From positions 9,052,001-9,116,000 of the forward strand of contig NC_135772.1 of the NCBI RefSeq assembly GCF_028453695.1: a DNA stretch of 64,000 bases, in the 5' to 3' direction. This document shows positions 26,501 to 38,950 of the stretch, piece by piece; positions within the stretch are counted from its first letter, which is position 1, and each line of letters begins with the position of its first letter. The notes below the pieces were generated by a model. It was not told where the DNA came from. It did no database searches and was given only the letters and a program-made list of their open reading frames with translations. A program made the position numbers and the translations under genes. The stretch comes from Augochlora pura (taxonomy: Eukaryota; Arthropoda; Insecta; Hymenoptera; Halictidae).

Positions 26501-29500
26501 CGTTACCAGTTCCATTCATTCACATCCATCTGAAGTTTATGAATGCGCAGGAAAGTTTAACTACGCTGTTACACGATATAAAACAATAGTGCTCAGTGTT
26601 TCAACCACAGAACAAAATACTAATTCCAAAATATTGATTCGAATAAAGTAAGCGCGTTTTAGAGTATTCAGACCGATAGGAGATATTTAAATCCCGATCA
26701 CCTTGGAGCATTAGATACGACAATGGGTTATAAATGAGAACATGTAGGAAATGTTTGATCATTATAATAGTAACGATGCTAGTAATAGCGTCTTCTTTGA
26801 AAACTCTTTAATACGCACAATTAAATAATAATACGCGCCAGTTGGAGAAAATTGTTCGTAGAATGTTTGGGATCGAAACGAGACGAGCAAACGAAGCTAT
26901 GTTTTACTTTGCAGTACGGTTTATATTCTTCTTTCATGGCATGCTTCGTGTACACCATCCTAGGATCCTGTAAGGATGTGCCAGTCGGACCGACAGCAAT
27001 TATCGCGATCTTGACTAGGGAGACGTTACAGAAAAGTCATTTGGGACCCGACTTCGCAGTTTTATTAACCTTCATATCTGGTTGTACTTGTTTGCTGATG
27101 GGGATCCTCCAGCTAGGTATGAAACAGATTGAAAATTGTTCAGCTTCTCAACATGTATTAAAGCGGAATGAATCAGACAAACAACTTAGTTATAGAACTA
27201 TTGTGCTTTTCGAATATCAATTTTTTGAAACGTTAGGCATGTGGAAGTATAAAAATACAGCTACTATATTTAATGAATGCTTACTTAATATTATATTCCC
27301 TTATGTCGTCGGCCAGGTTTCCTGTTGGACTTCATCTCGGGGCCAGTCTCGGTCGGCTTCACGTCAGCAGCGGCGATCATAATCGCTACCAGTCAAGTTA
27401 AAGACATCCTAGGTATTCGCATCAGCGGCAGTAAATTCGTCGACGTATGGCAGAAGGTTTTCGAACAAATTGGCGAAACAAAGCTATGGGACACCGCATT
27501 GGGCATCACGTGCATAATCGTTCTTCTCATTCTTAGAGTCAGTATTCCCTACTTCTTTCATTTAATCATATTCTTTTCTTCGTTACAGAACGAAGTTTAC
27601 GCTAGTATTTATTTTAAAATGATGCTATAAAAACTCAGAATTCGACTAGGGCTTGGAAACACTGTTTATTTGATCTCTTCTGTTAGGATGCTCGCAAGGA
27701 TATCATGTATTCAGTTAAAAATCAGAAGGCTTTTCTTCTTGGTCAATGCGTATGCTTGCATTTTAAAATAAAAGTTCCTTTTCAACATTGTTAAACATTT
27801 TCTTCTTTGTAGAAAGTTAAAGACATATCGGTGTCGCAGAAGGGTGTAAAAACGTCATCGAGGATGCAAATGATCATGGAAAAATCATTGTGGTTGATCT
27901 CCACGGCCCGCAATATCCTTGTAGTACTTGTGTGTGCAGTGATTTGCTGGTTTCTGGAAAACCACTTGGGTTCGTCGCCAGTGCGACTGACTGGCCATGT
28001 GAAACAGGGACTTCCGGAGTTTCAGTTGCCACCATTCCAAACCATCCACAAGAATGTGACGTATAATTTCGTAGACATGGTTTCCGCCCTCGGTTCCGGG
28101 TGTCTGGTCGTCCCTTTATTGAGTCTCTTAGAGACCAGCTCCATCGCGAAAGTATTCAGTAAGTGTGAGCCATCATTCCTGAGACATTCGTAATATAAAT
28201 TTGCATTACTTTACTAATAACGAATTTAATGATATAGTAAGCAAACCACAAAACACTAAATACATCAGAGAAATTTCAAAGTACCATCGTATTATTGATT
28301 TATTAAAATTATTAAAAAGAGACATGACTCTATTCAACTAGAAAATTGATGCAGGAATCGTACTACATAAAGAGTCACAATATAATCGCTACCTAAAATT
28401 GTAGTGGCACTAATATTTTATAATATGTGTCATTACTTTTATTAAAGTTTATGTTCATAAATATGCTTGTTATTTCGTTTCTTTCGTACCCTTTGCATTA
28501 GGATTTCTATTATAGTTGCGTTGATCAGCACTTCTTCGCCCTTAATATAATAATTTGTCTAGCAGTACAAGACAATTTTTGTTTCTTAGATATCTTCATT
28601 TACTTTAATGCTTAGATTTTGATAACAGAACAATCAAATTTCGTTTCAATTTAGAAGAAATCAATAACATTTCTGTTTAGTAGATTATGTACGAGATCTT
28701 CATCACAAGTCTAACTAGTTGTCATAGTGCGAGGAGTTAATGTTGCCTCTATACTTTCCTATACTAGAAAAACCATAGGAAAATTCCCAGTACTTGAACT
28801 ATTAAAATAGACAAAGTGAATATATGTAGTATTGAAGACCGAGATATTTATTAATATCGATTGTTACAGACGAAGGTAAACCGATTGACGCAACACAGGA
28901 GATGCTGGCGTTAGGGGTGTGTAACGTCGCGTCGGCTTTTGTTTCTTCGATGCCTGTTAGCGGTGGCCTAAGCCGAGGAGCTGTAAATCACTCGTCCGGC
29001 GTGAAAACCACAATCGGCGGCATATACACCGGTATTTTGGTACTCTTGTCGCTTCAGTTCCTCACTCCGTACCTCTACTTCATCCCTAACGCCGCTCTCG
29101 CAGCTATCATCATCGCCGCGGTCATCTTTATGGTGGAACTGCACGTGATCAAGCCTATCTGGCGAACAAAGAGTACGTTCTCCTGTCTCGTTCGCTTTTA
29201 CTTTTGCGCACGTTCCTCAGGGTAAAAATAAAAGACCTTTTACTTCTGAATACTGTAAAATGTTTCATTCTCTTTCACGGTGTGTCGCTGCCTAAGTCGT
29301 GTTTATATAAAAGTTCACTTTTCAAATTAGTTGTATCATTCTTTTACAAGATTAATCGAGGGAACTCGGTAGTGTACTAATTTTTAATTCAGGTGAATAT
29401 GAGGATTTTCTGTGTATGCACGATTTTAAGTGTTATCTATGTTAAGACTGTGTCATACTAGCTTTATTTTTATTATATTTGTAAAGACCAATTTCGTTTG

Positions 29501-30826
29501 AGATTACTACAGAATAAATGTGAGTGTATTATATTTTTGTATCGTTTCAAACATGTTTTAATAAGTACTATTTTAGAAGTGACTCACTATATTCCGATTC
29601 CAGAATGTATCTTTTTAAAACGACACGTTATAAACGGAACAGAACTTATTAACTTAAAGAGTAAATCGCAAATGGTGAAACTATAAATCTAGAGTCTTTT
29701 ACACAACTCTTTTTGAGGAACATATGAGCGTTATGAGAATGATTACAATATTCGCTCTGATATTTTTTTCAGAAATTGATCTCATACCAGCGATAGCTAC
29801 GTTTCTATGCTGTCTTTTCATAAGACTTGAAATAGGTATAGTAATCGGTATCAGTATAAACGTTATATTCTTACTATACGCATCGGCGAGGCCATCATTA
29901 CGGGTTCATAAAAATACGGTAAAATTTATATTCCCTATATTGTACTCAGTAAGTAGAACGATCTCCAATTTATTATGGAAATTAATTTTTGCCACAGAGC
30001 ATAAATGGCTGCGAATATCTTGTCATCACACCTGATAGGAGCCTCGTATTTCCGAGCGTCGAATACGTACGAGCTGTGATCAGTAAACAAGGCACCAAGC
30101 AAGGAACTGCGGTCCCTGTGGTAATTGATTCGACGCACATTCAAGCAGCAGATTTTACAGCTGCGAAGGTACTTGTAATATTCTTCTGTTCTCCAAAAAA
30201 AAAAGATCCGAAATACAATAATAATCATTGTAACTGTTCATCTTGCACTAATTACGCTAAACCCCCAAGAACAACGCTTTGATGTATGTAAAGTACGTAT
30301 GTATGTAGAGTAGACATGATCTCGTTACTCTTGATTTTGATTTGCGTAGACAACCTCTCATAGGGTAATTTCTCCTCGAAATACATGAGACATGAATTGG
30401 AGCAGTGTGTTAAACAGATACTGTGATTATTGACATATATTAGATCCTATCTTTCAAAACTATAGGTATGTATATCTTAATATATTATTATATATATATA
30501 TATATTTGTCGTTTCGCAGGGCGTTAAAAATTTAACAGAGGACTTCTCGAAACGCGGTCAACCCTTAATTTTCTACAACTTGAAGCCAAGCGTTATTGAA
30601 ATTTTTAAAGGCGTGAAACCGTCCGGTTTAAGATGTAGTTCTAACGAGTTGGAGCTTAATGACAGCCTCAAAGGTAATTGATTTATTATTGCGGAAATCT
30701 GAAACGCTTCTTTTTTATCTTTTATTTCATGCTAATGTTAGAGAGTTGATTATGCGTAGACTACAAAAATCTTATTTGTTTGCAGAACTTTCGAACATTT
30801 CGGCAGCTACTATGAATAGGTACTAA
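23546..30826 (+). CDS. SLC26-family sulfate/anion transporter (SLC26A11-like)
   Basis: Ten coding exons: 23546–23738, 25884–26113, 26915–27116, 27317–27537, 27813–28158, 28870–29172, 29773–29918, 29998–30168, 30520–30673 and 30786–30826. They sum to 2007 nt, 668 residues, with GT–AG at every junction. The start is the first in-frame ATG after a TGA at 23435–23437. Residues about 110–150 carry the SLC26 signature (TVIPQAIAYANVAGLPLQ then YGLYSSF and SCKDVPVGPTA). A multi-helix membrane domain follows, with VSGGLSRGAVNHSSG. The C-terminus from residue about 548 is a cytosolic STAS domain (NGCEYLVITP…VVIDSTHI…PLIFYNL). By family it moves sulfate or other anions, without sodium, across plasma or lysosomal membranes; the exact substrate cannot be read from sequence. 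The first intron (2.1 kb) is the longest. It converges on the galactokinase gene. An AATAAA near 31256 is a likely poly(A) signal. Confidence 0.93.
23739..25883 (+). other. First intron of the transporter gene
   Basis: AT-rich intron starting GTGAGA and ending TTCAATTCCAG. The short frames it contains (for example 25094–25433) have no recognisable content. Other long introns of this gene, 26114–26914, 28159–28869 and 29173–29772, also show nothing beyond AT-rich sequence. Intron 30169–30519 contains a (TA)n run at 30481–30506. Confidence 0.6.
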
Positions 30827-31633
30827 CAATAGTCAGATGTTGGTGAGAAATCCGTCCTGCAACCACTATTCTTTTATATTCTAATCATCAGTATTATATT
30901 AACACGAAGACCGACAACTACATTGATTGTACTGTTTTAGGAAAAATAATGTTTATATTAGTCCTTTTTATTATTGTTATGCCATGTTCTTTTACCATTC
31001 TGTTTGTAAAACAGAGAAAGTCTGAGCGCACAGTGTGCACAAAGTGAACAGAGACACGATTCTCACGATTCCTTATCAATAGCCTTAAGCCACTATCTGA
31101 TCTTAATTTAACAGCAAGATGTACATAATGTACAAAATGTAGATCTAAATGGATATGCCTGAACAAATCTGTATACATGTGCATGTACATGACAATAGAT
31201 TTACATTTTTTTATACATGAAGGGTATTCAGCAATAAGTACAACATATTCTTGAAAAATAAATTTCTTTTAAATTTATCCCGTCAATTACTGAACATTCT
31301 ATATACGCTATTATACACATATACTTATTGTTAATAAAATTTTACTGTCCTTAGTATGTGTTTTTGAACGTATATAATATGAAAAAAATGTTATCAAACA
31401 TTGACAAACATAATGAATTTTATGTTATACATATTGATAAATTAAATATTTGCTTCTTAGGAGAAATGTTTTTATATTTTAAAAAATACTTTCTTAACAT
31501 TGGATTTAATATTTTCAATATGTGGAATGGATATATCTGGAATATTGTTATCAGCTGAGGTAACCTTATGTATACGCTTGTTATTTTTGAGATTAAGTCG
31601 TTTTTCATTAAATTTTTTTAATAAATGTATAAA
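30827..31633. other. Convergent 3' intergenic region
   Basis: This separates the stops of the transporter (+) and galactokinase (−) genes, so it holds both 3'UTRs. An AATAAA near 31256 suits the plus-strand gene. The open frame at 31358–31558 is AT-rich and repetitive in composition, and is judged non-coding. Confidence 0.5.
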
Positions 31634-33620
31634 CTAATTTATAGTCAGAACTCTTGCACCCATAGCAGGTTGAGCAATGTAAAATGTTGCGTTGCCAGGA
31701 TACCTATGCAAAAACAGTATTTGTAATAATTGTTGTTGACTAGTAAAGCTAACAATGTTAAAAAAGAAAGTGACATCTTACTTGATTTTAATATGATCAA
31801 TTACTTTATTGACCACATCTTTTCTTAGTAAAGATACTGTACAGCCTCCAAAACCAGCACCAGTCAAACGACTTCCTAAAACACCTTCTATTTCTCTTGC
31901 TGCTGATACTAATGTATTGAGTTCAACCGAAGAAACTTCATAATCATTTTTTAATGAATCATGACTTTCATTCATTAATTGTCCAAACTTATTAAAGTTT
32001 CCATCCTCGAGTGCAATTGCTGCATCAATTGTTCTTTGAATTTCTGTAACTACATGACGAGTTCTTTTTATCATAACTTCTGGTACATCTTGTGATTGTA
32101 ATCCTGTAAAAAAAGGATATATTAGAGAAACAAAAGTAATAAACCAAACTTGAATAAACCAATTTCTGTTCAACATTATCTTTTTCTTACGTTTAATATC
32201 ACTTATAGTTACTTCACGTAAACTTTTCTTATTCAATTTCTTTGCAGCTTCGTAACAACTATCTCTACGGTCACAGTATTCACTAGAACTTAACTTATGT
32301 GGAGAATTAGAATTAATAATAAGGAACACATAATCTTTTATTTGGGACATAGCTATTTGCTTAGTGTTAAGATCTCTACAATCGAGAAGGAGAGCATATC
32401 CTTCTTTTCCCATGACAGAAATAAATTGATCCATTATGCCACATGGCACATTTGCAAAATCATGCTCAGCACGTTGGCATGTTAAAACCTATAAAACAAT
32501 GTGTATCTAATTTTACATTTTGTTATCTTTCAAAATAACAGGAGATAGTAAAATTAATTCTCAGGTTCACCTTATCTTCAGGCTTATTTGATTGTTTTCC
32601 AACTAATGTTTCTAAAAATGTGTATGTGGCAACTTCTAAGGCAGCTGAACTACTAAGACCAGCTCCAACTGGTACAGATGATACAATTACAGCATTGAAA
32701 CCAGGTACATCACCTAGAAATTAATATGTAATTCTTTCTAACAATTCAACTTGACATTATTGTAAATGAATAAGGTATCACTCACAAAAAAAATAAGCTA
32801 AACATCCTTTTACATAGTTAGCCCATTTTGGTTTTCCAGGTTTTATGCTGTTCCGAGTGCTAGTATCAAATTCAACCCAATTTTCAGAACCAAGTGACTC
32901 ATCAAGTGAAACAATTTTGCATTTATTTGTATTATTTCGTTTACCTGCTACTACTGTGACCATAGGTAATGCCTGAAAATATAAACACTGATTACTATAC
33001 TATTTTCATTCCTTGCTAATAGTTAGATACATGTTTTAAAACGTCGAAATTTAGTTTCCATGTCAATAAATTAATATAATACTAGCATAACACTATGCTT
33101 CTAAATTGTCTCATTACGCAATGAAGTACATACGATAACGATTATCACGATAAATTAGATTGCATATCTTTTATAAGTCGATATCAAAGTATTAAAATAT
33201 CGATATTATGCAAGCAAGAAAAATATTATTTCTAGAAAATAGCTGAACATTAAGTTTGATGAACATTAATTATCATCGAAATAGCAACTGTAGCGATTTA
33301 ATATAACTGTCTAACAATAATTTGTGTTGAAATAAAAAGCAGTGGAAATAAAGTTGATTAGAAACCTCGAAAAATTATTTCAATGACGATATAATACAAT
33401 AGAAATATAATACAATAGAAATATAATATTACATCTGTTTTAAAATTCAAAAATTTACCATCGGCAAAACGAAACCTTCATTATAGTCGGTGTGTTCTCC
33501 AATCAAATTTACGCGCCCTGGAGCACAAACGCAAATGTTAGCATTCTCGGCGAATTCTTTCCTGAAAGCTTCAATAGCTTTCACTTTCATTTCGTCCACG
33601 TTAGGCACTATAGTTGCCAT
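31634..33620 (-). CDS. Galk: Galactokinase (GALK1-type)
   Basis: Six exons in transcript order: 33620–33459, 32972–32786, 32713–32571, 32488–32191, 32103–31782 and 31703–31634. They total 1182 nt and 393 residues, matching the usual galactokinase length (human GALK1 is 392). The enzyme phosphorylates alpha-D-galactose at C1 with ATP, the first step of the Leloir pathway in the cytosol. The three GHMP-kinase signatures are present: GRVNLIGEHTDYNEGFVLPM at residues 35–54, GAGLSSSAALEVA around residues 133–145 (ATP loop), and GSRLTGAGFGGCTVSLL near residue 350. The catalytic-base aspartate lies in CGIMDQF. The DYEVS segment and the end resemble GALK1 more than the N-acetylgalactosamine kinase GALK2. 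The start is the first ATG (33620); an upstream in-frame TTG is not needed. It is divergent from the RUN–PDZ–PTB gene. Confidence 0.95.
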
Positions 33621-33931
33621 TTGTACCGGTTTTAAATTCTGTTTATATATATTCAACAAAATTACACGATTCTTGACAATTTAACAAATATATAATTCAA
33701 GGTCAAAAAAATGAATAACTCAATAATGAAACTAGCAAAAGTGAACGGATAAAAGTAGAACTTTATACGTTTCAGCACGCACTGATAATACGTAAAGGGT
33801 GCTCGCCTTCATATCATACAAAGCTCAAATGAGTGTTGTCACACTCAATTGTGCTTGCGGTCTCGCTCTTTTCGCGTATCTATTCGGTTGGCGCGCCATC
33901 AAAGGCCCGCGGCGCGAAATTCGATTTTTAA

Positions 33932-34150
33932 CCCTTTGCACTCGATTGTCCCCTCTCGGGGGACATCGTAATTCTAGTATATGACTAAACATACTACAAA
34001 GTCTACAAATTCATATAAATCGAATATTATTATAACAATATTATATATACGTATACATATATGTATACATATATATCGTATACTACATAATAACATAAAT
34101 GTTCATAAGCGCTGGTAGGTAACATCCATGATGGCGCAGAGTACAAAAGG
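33932..34150. mobile_element. TTAA-type MITE, copy 2
   Basis: A 219-bp non-coding element flanked on both sides by TTAA (33928–33931 and 34151–34154), a perfect 4-bp target duplication. The left end CCCTTTGCACTCG and the inverted right end CCTTTTGTACTC are imperfect inverted repeats. The inner palindrome GTCCCCTCTCGGGGGAC is conserved with copy 1 at 9973–10203. Its TA-rich centre differs in repeat number from copy 1. By ends and target it is a non-autonomous piggyBac-like element. It lies about 310 bp upstream of the galactokinase ATG. Confidence 0.87.
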
Positions 34151-35018
34151 TTAAAGAAGCTTCAAATAATGAAATCTGTATAATAACGTACTTACGAAGT
34201 TTATTTTTACGTCTATTTAGTATTTAAAAAATTTAATGATTTGATAATAATAATTTAAAAATGTGTTCAAATATATTTAATAAGAATTTCATAACAAGAA
34301 AAAGACAAACTTTATTTTGAATTTTGACAAATATGATTTACTGATCGGGGGACGTCTTTCTACACGTAATATCTAACACAATAATCGGATAGTGAATGTA
34401 CGTAGTGAATGTTATGATAAACGTTTTTAAGCGTGTTTTAAAAGATCAAACTTCTGACAGCTTCGAAATAAAATTATTCACATTTGAAACAATCGAAGGA
34501 AATTGCGACATGCAGAATAACCCTGGCTAACTAAAAAAACAGATTATTACTCAAAGGATTGCCGAGCAATCTTTTGGTCCCTGTAATCGTTAAAAGGTTC
34601 TACAATTTCTATGTAATGCAAAAAATTATTTTTTTAAGTATTTACTCACTAGTTGATGATAGAAGGGTGTTGCTTTATAGTCCTGGAACAAGGAGAAATC
34701 CCGACGACGAAGCCCGGGCCGTTGCCGGGGTTTTCTTCCACTTCATCTCTGCACTACGCACATGGTTCCACAAACAGTCCCGAACAGTCTGATATCTCAA
34801 CAGATTTTATTATTTAAAACTTCTTTAAAAATCAATTTTTGTGTTGCGTGCCTCTAATGCCGCGCGAACAGAATGGATGCGCGAAAAGAATAACATCGCA
34901 AGCACGTTAGAGTGAGATAAGCTACATCGTTCGCCAGTGTAACTTGTCCCATATGTAGCTGTGCTGATTTTATGCTCTCTTGCTCACTCGCTGTTTTCCC
35001 TCTTTCTTTTTTTGCTTT

Positions 35019-35140
35019 GAGAACAGCGCTGATTCACCAGGAAATCGCCAACCAATCAAAGCAAAGAAAATTTCTACATCGACCCTTGCTAACGGATCAA
35101 GCTGCGGCTTAGAAGTGTGCAAGATTACTCTGTACATATG
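35019..35140 (+). repeat. Dispersed repeat, copy A
   Basis: Shares a core (GCCAACCAATCAAAGCA… then CTAACGGATCAAGCTGCGGC) with copies at 57213–57316 and 57509–57605. All are in the same orientation and within 500 bp upstream of a plus-strand gene. It has no reading frame and no clear inverted ends. It could be a short interspersed element or a duplicated promoter-region segment. Confidence 0.6.
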
Positions 35141-35573
35141 CGAATACTGGTGTTCTGGCTGGGGATCCAAAAATTGAGTTAAAAACAGTTAGGAATATCC
35201 AAATCTGTAAATTGATATATATTTTGAATCTATGGTACATATCATACATATTAAATAAAAATGATACAACCACTAATTAGTAATATAAGAAATGTATTAA
35301 ATATTTTTTGCAGACAATCTGATTGTTTTATGAGATATATTTAACTGCAATTTGCGCAACATTTCCTGCAATAATTTTCTACCGACAAAATTATAATTTC
35401 AAGCTAATTATGTGAAATGGATGACTGTATTTTTATCATTAGTGTATAAACATTTGAAAGTGATAAAACGGTACATAATATGTGTGGATGTTCTATATCA
35501 ATTTAAAATGATTTATATCGCTACAAATTTCTAACCTGTAACCTTGTTTACTTACCGAAGTAGTTGTCATCTA

Positions 35574-37612
35574 ATGACAATAAGTTCAACTGACAATGCG
35601 ATGACGGTCTCAAATCCACTTATTAAAGAATTAAAAGGTAACCAAAACTAATTTTATCATTTAATTTTTCAGCTTTAATCATTGCTATCAGTTATTAAAA
35701 TTTTTACTATCATTTCTTAAATTTCATAAATGCGACAAGTGACATTGTTTTTATTGTCATGTCATTTTAGGTTGGACTCGGAAATTAACAGAATGTGACA
35801 GAGGGATTGATGACCGAAACCTAGATTTACCTTTGTTCTGTAAATGTTTAGAAAAATGTTTACAACAAGGGGTATTGATGAGCTTAACTCCAATTGGTTT
35901 TCCAAAGTTACCTGACGCTTGGTATTGGATGGAAGAGATTGCAGAAAAACATTTTAGGTTTAAAAGAATAAATTATAAAATTATATTTCTAAATACCTTG
36001 CTTGATCATCTTTATTATAGTTATAATGTGCCATATATTGAAATGACATTATATTATTCCAGTTCCTCTAGTACGTACTCCTTGATGGTTGAACAAGTAA
36101 AACTAAATCCAAAAGTCCAAACACCTACTGGTCGTCTTAGGTTGTTGATTAGAACATGTTTGATAAGAAAGTGCCTTCATATGCCAATTGAAATGCTGGT
36201 ACATACTTTTCAATTGTATACATCAATTACTCAGAGTAAATTCTTGTTAGAGTATAATTACTAACCTCACAATTATATTTTCTATAAAATTATTTAGGTG
36301 AGGACACCATTGATGGCTATAGTTTACTATGACAAAAACAGTATTTTAGGAGATGAAATTCTTGGTGAAATATTTTTATCCGTATTACTACAAATTAGTA
36401 AACTAAATTTTAAATTAAATTTACGGAATTCTAGTTTTTTGGATGATATTTGGAACCTGCCAGAATGTATAGCACTAGAATTAGTGCCATGTAGAAGCTT
36501 AGGAATCTCTGTATGGTAAGAAATTAAAATTATGAAGACAAATTCTTATCCTAAATAATTGCTCTTTTTGTTTCAGTTTTATCAAAGGGAAGGCTTTAAT
36601 AGTTAATTTAGGCAAAAATTCTGTAGCTGCCGAAGATGTAAGAAGTAATACAATTTCGTCTTAAACTTTAACGTGTTAAATGCTTATTCTTTATTTTTTG
36701 CTAGGACAAAATCGAAATTGGTGATATTCTGGATGAGATAAACGGATATGCTGTAACATCTAGCACTAAAGGTCAATTGTCTAGAATTATGAGGAAAACT
36801 GTAGGTCAACCAGTGAGTTTATATATAATTAAAGTATGTATTTCTGAACTAAATAGTATACTTTAAATTATAAAAAGTACATACTTTAATTTCATAATTT
36901 TTTAGCATCGCAATAAAGAAACAGGAGAAATATATGCCCCAATAATAAGTCTTATACAAAGTTCAGGTGTTGATGGTTTAAAGAAAATTTTAAAAAAGCT
37001 TAATTCAAACAAACAAAATAGTGAAGAAAAATCTGATGTAGCTAAATCAATACAGAAGTCATTAAATGCAGGATTTTCGATTAAATATTGTGGTTCTATA
37101 TATATTGGCACTGAAGGGGATGTTAAACAAATCAAAAGAGCAATCCTTCAAGTGTTAAAGTCAGAAAATTTGAAATTAGTGGATGTTAAATTTGAATGTT
37201 TAGAAATTGGCATTAGAGTCACTCAAGACGAGGATGATAAAGTATGTATATATATATATATATATGTAGAACTATCTACATACAGGAGTGTATAATATAT
37301 TGACGTTTACATTTATTTAAACGTTTAGGTGATATGTAAGCAAAGTTACATGGAAATCTCTTCTTGCGGCCGTACCGTAAACATTCCAAACTATTTTGCA
37401 TTTATTGCAGGGTAATGTCATACTATATATTCTCATCTATGCACTATGCGAGCACATATAACTATATTTTTACTCCTGTTTTCAGAGATACTAACTGCAG
37501 TCGAGCAACCAAGTTTGATGCATATGTCTTTTATCATCAAAATGAACATATAGTGCAGACTATACTACAAAGTTTGGGTCAAGGATTTCAACGTACACAT
37601 TTTGCAGTTTAA
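35574..37612 (+). CDS. RUN–PDZ–PTB domain scaffold protein, unnamed
   Basis: Nine exons: 35574–35637, 35771–35957, 36063–36198, 36298–36515, 36577–36637, 36705–36833, 36906–37241, 37329–37411 and 37486–37612. They sum to 1341 nt, 446 residues. Residues about 20–180 form a RUN domain (FCKCLEKCLQQGVL, then GRLRLLIRTCLIRKCLH and SILGDEILGEIFLSVL). Residues about 186–266 look like a PDZ domain (SLGISV as the carboxylate loop, IEIGDILDEING). Residues about 318–446 look like a PTB/PID domain (IKYCGSIYIG at its start, FDAYVFYHQNEH near its end). RUN domains bind small GTPases, and PDZ and PTB domains bind peptides, so a trafficking or signalling adaptor is likely; I cannot give a gene name. The second intron has two in-frame acceptors (36019–36020 or 36061–36062); the longer intron gives a more normal RUN domain. 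Confidence 0.88.
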
Positions 37613-38950
37613 TTGTTTCCAATAAGAAAAAAGATTCTATATCAAATTATTTTTCATGATTTTGAGACACTAGCCCAATTCACTTATCTAGTCAATGCAT
37701 TCTCTGCATACTCTATACGTCACTTATCTTTTCCACCTAAATAAAGTAATTTTGCGTTAAATGTATGCATATGTGCGGATCATATATTTTATGAAAATAT
37801 ATGTAAGATTCTGCTCATATTTTCTTCTTAGAAAATTCTCAACTATACAATTGTGCGAAAGGGGATTAACCTCTTACTGGTTATTTGCTTTGTATAGAAT
37901 TATCTATCACTAAAACAATTACAAAAATTTATTTTCATATAAAAGTAATGACATTAAATGATATGATAAGATTCTGCAAATTCCTGTGTATATGTTGTAC
38001 ATATAGAATAGTCTAGAACCTCCAAATAAATTAAGTCTGTTCTATTTTGTCATGTTATCAAATTTTCTTGACAGGGAAATCAACTGCATTTTTTCTTGAT
38101 CCAAAATAAAAAAAATAACTCAAAACTTGAACATAATGTGCAAGAACGTATGGTATCCGAGTATGAATTTTTGTAAAAAAATTACCCTTTTTTCTATAGT
38201 TATCATCATATAAAATTTTTTAGAAATAATAAACATCCAAAAATACGAATTAGTAAGTACTTCATTCTTTTTCGTGTTTAAGATATATATTAAACCAATA
38301 ATGAAATTTTGTTAATTTGTGCAAAACTATTTTTAGAATTGTTTATTTTATTATCGTACTAGTACCACATGGAACCTAATAATTATAGTAATATTTTACG
38401 AAATTTAATTTTAGTTAAATAGTCATGTTGAATATAATTTATTAAAATATATTCTCGCCTGAAAAAGAGGCTCGTATACGCCTCAAACTTTAAATCTGGT
38501 TAAGTTCATTACCGTGATGTATAATTAAAAATTGGACATTTTATATTACACAACCTAATTATGCAAAAAAGTTCGACGACATTAATGTCGAGAAATCTTA
38601 GTTGGAACACCCTGTATGTACGTACATATTGTACACTATACATACAGTGTGCAGGTCGCAGGTATAGTTCAATGTGACATTAAGTCAAAATATTTGTGTA
38701 AGATACACGATTGAAGGTGACAGTTGAAAATGCAAGAAGAATCTCGATTGAGAGAGAGTCGATAATAACTCGATCGGAGAGAAACAATCAAGGGGCATCC
38801 CGAAGGTGATCCTTGGATTGGGGTTGGGGTCGGGTTCGGGGTCGGAGTCGAGTTCCCTGGTTGCGACGTGCGCCGTAATCGTTGCGCCGTGTAACCTTCT
38901 GTCAGTCGCCGTTGCCGGAGACCGAATACCACTCAGTGATCAGAGGAAAG
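37613..38950. other. Intergenic and 5'UTR of UBE2O
   Basis: The 3'UTR of the RUN–PDZ–PTB gene comes first. An AT-rich spacer follows, then the GC-rich UBE2O leader. A G-rich stretch (38818–38850, repeated GGGT/GGGG units) lies about 100 bp before the ATG and might form a G-quadruplex. The phrase TTGGAACACCCTGTATGT near 38603–38620 resembles ends seen in some insect repeats, but no full element could be traced. Confidence 0.4.

Larger units (their letters stand above)
33621..35573. other. Divergent intergenic region, galactokinase / RUN–PDZ gene
   Basis: A 1.95-kb region between two divergent genes, so it should hold both promoters. It contains the TTAA MITE (33932–34150) and one copy of a dispersed repeat (35019–35140). 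GC-richer sequence at 33835–33930, next to the galactokinase start, may be its promoter. The frames at 33799–33984 and 34559–34792 have no recognisable content. Confidence 0.45.

Noticed and set aside
33657..33659. Upstream TTG as the galactokinase start
   Set aside because: The ATG at 33620 gives the family's normal length and N-terminus; non-ATG starts are unusual in insects.
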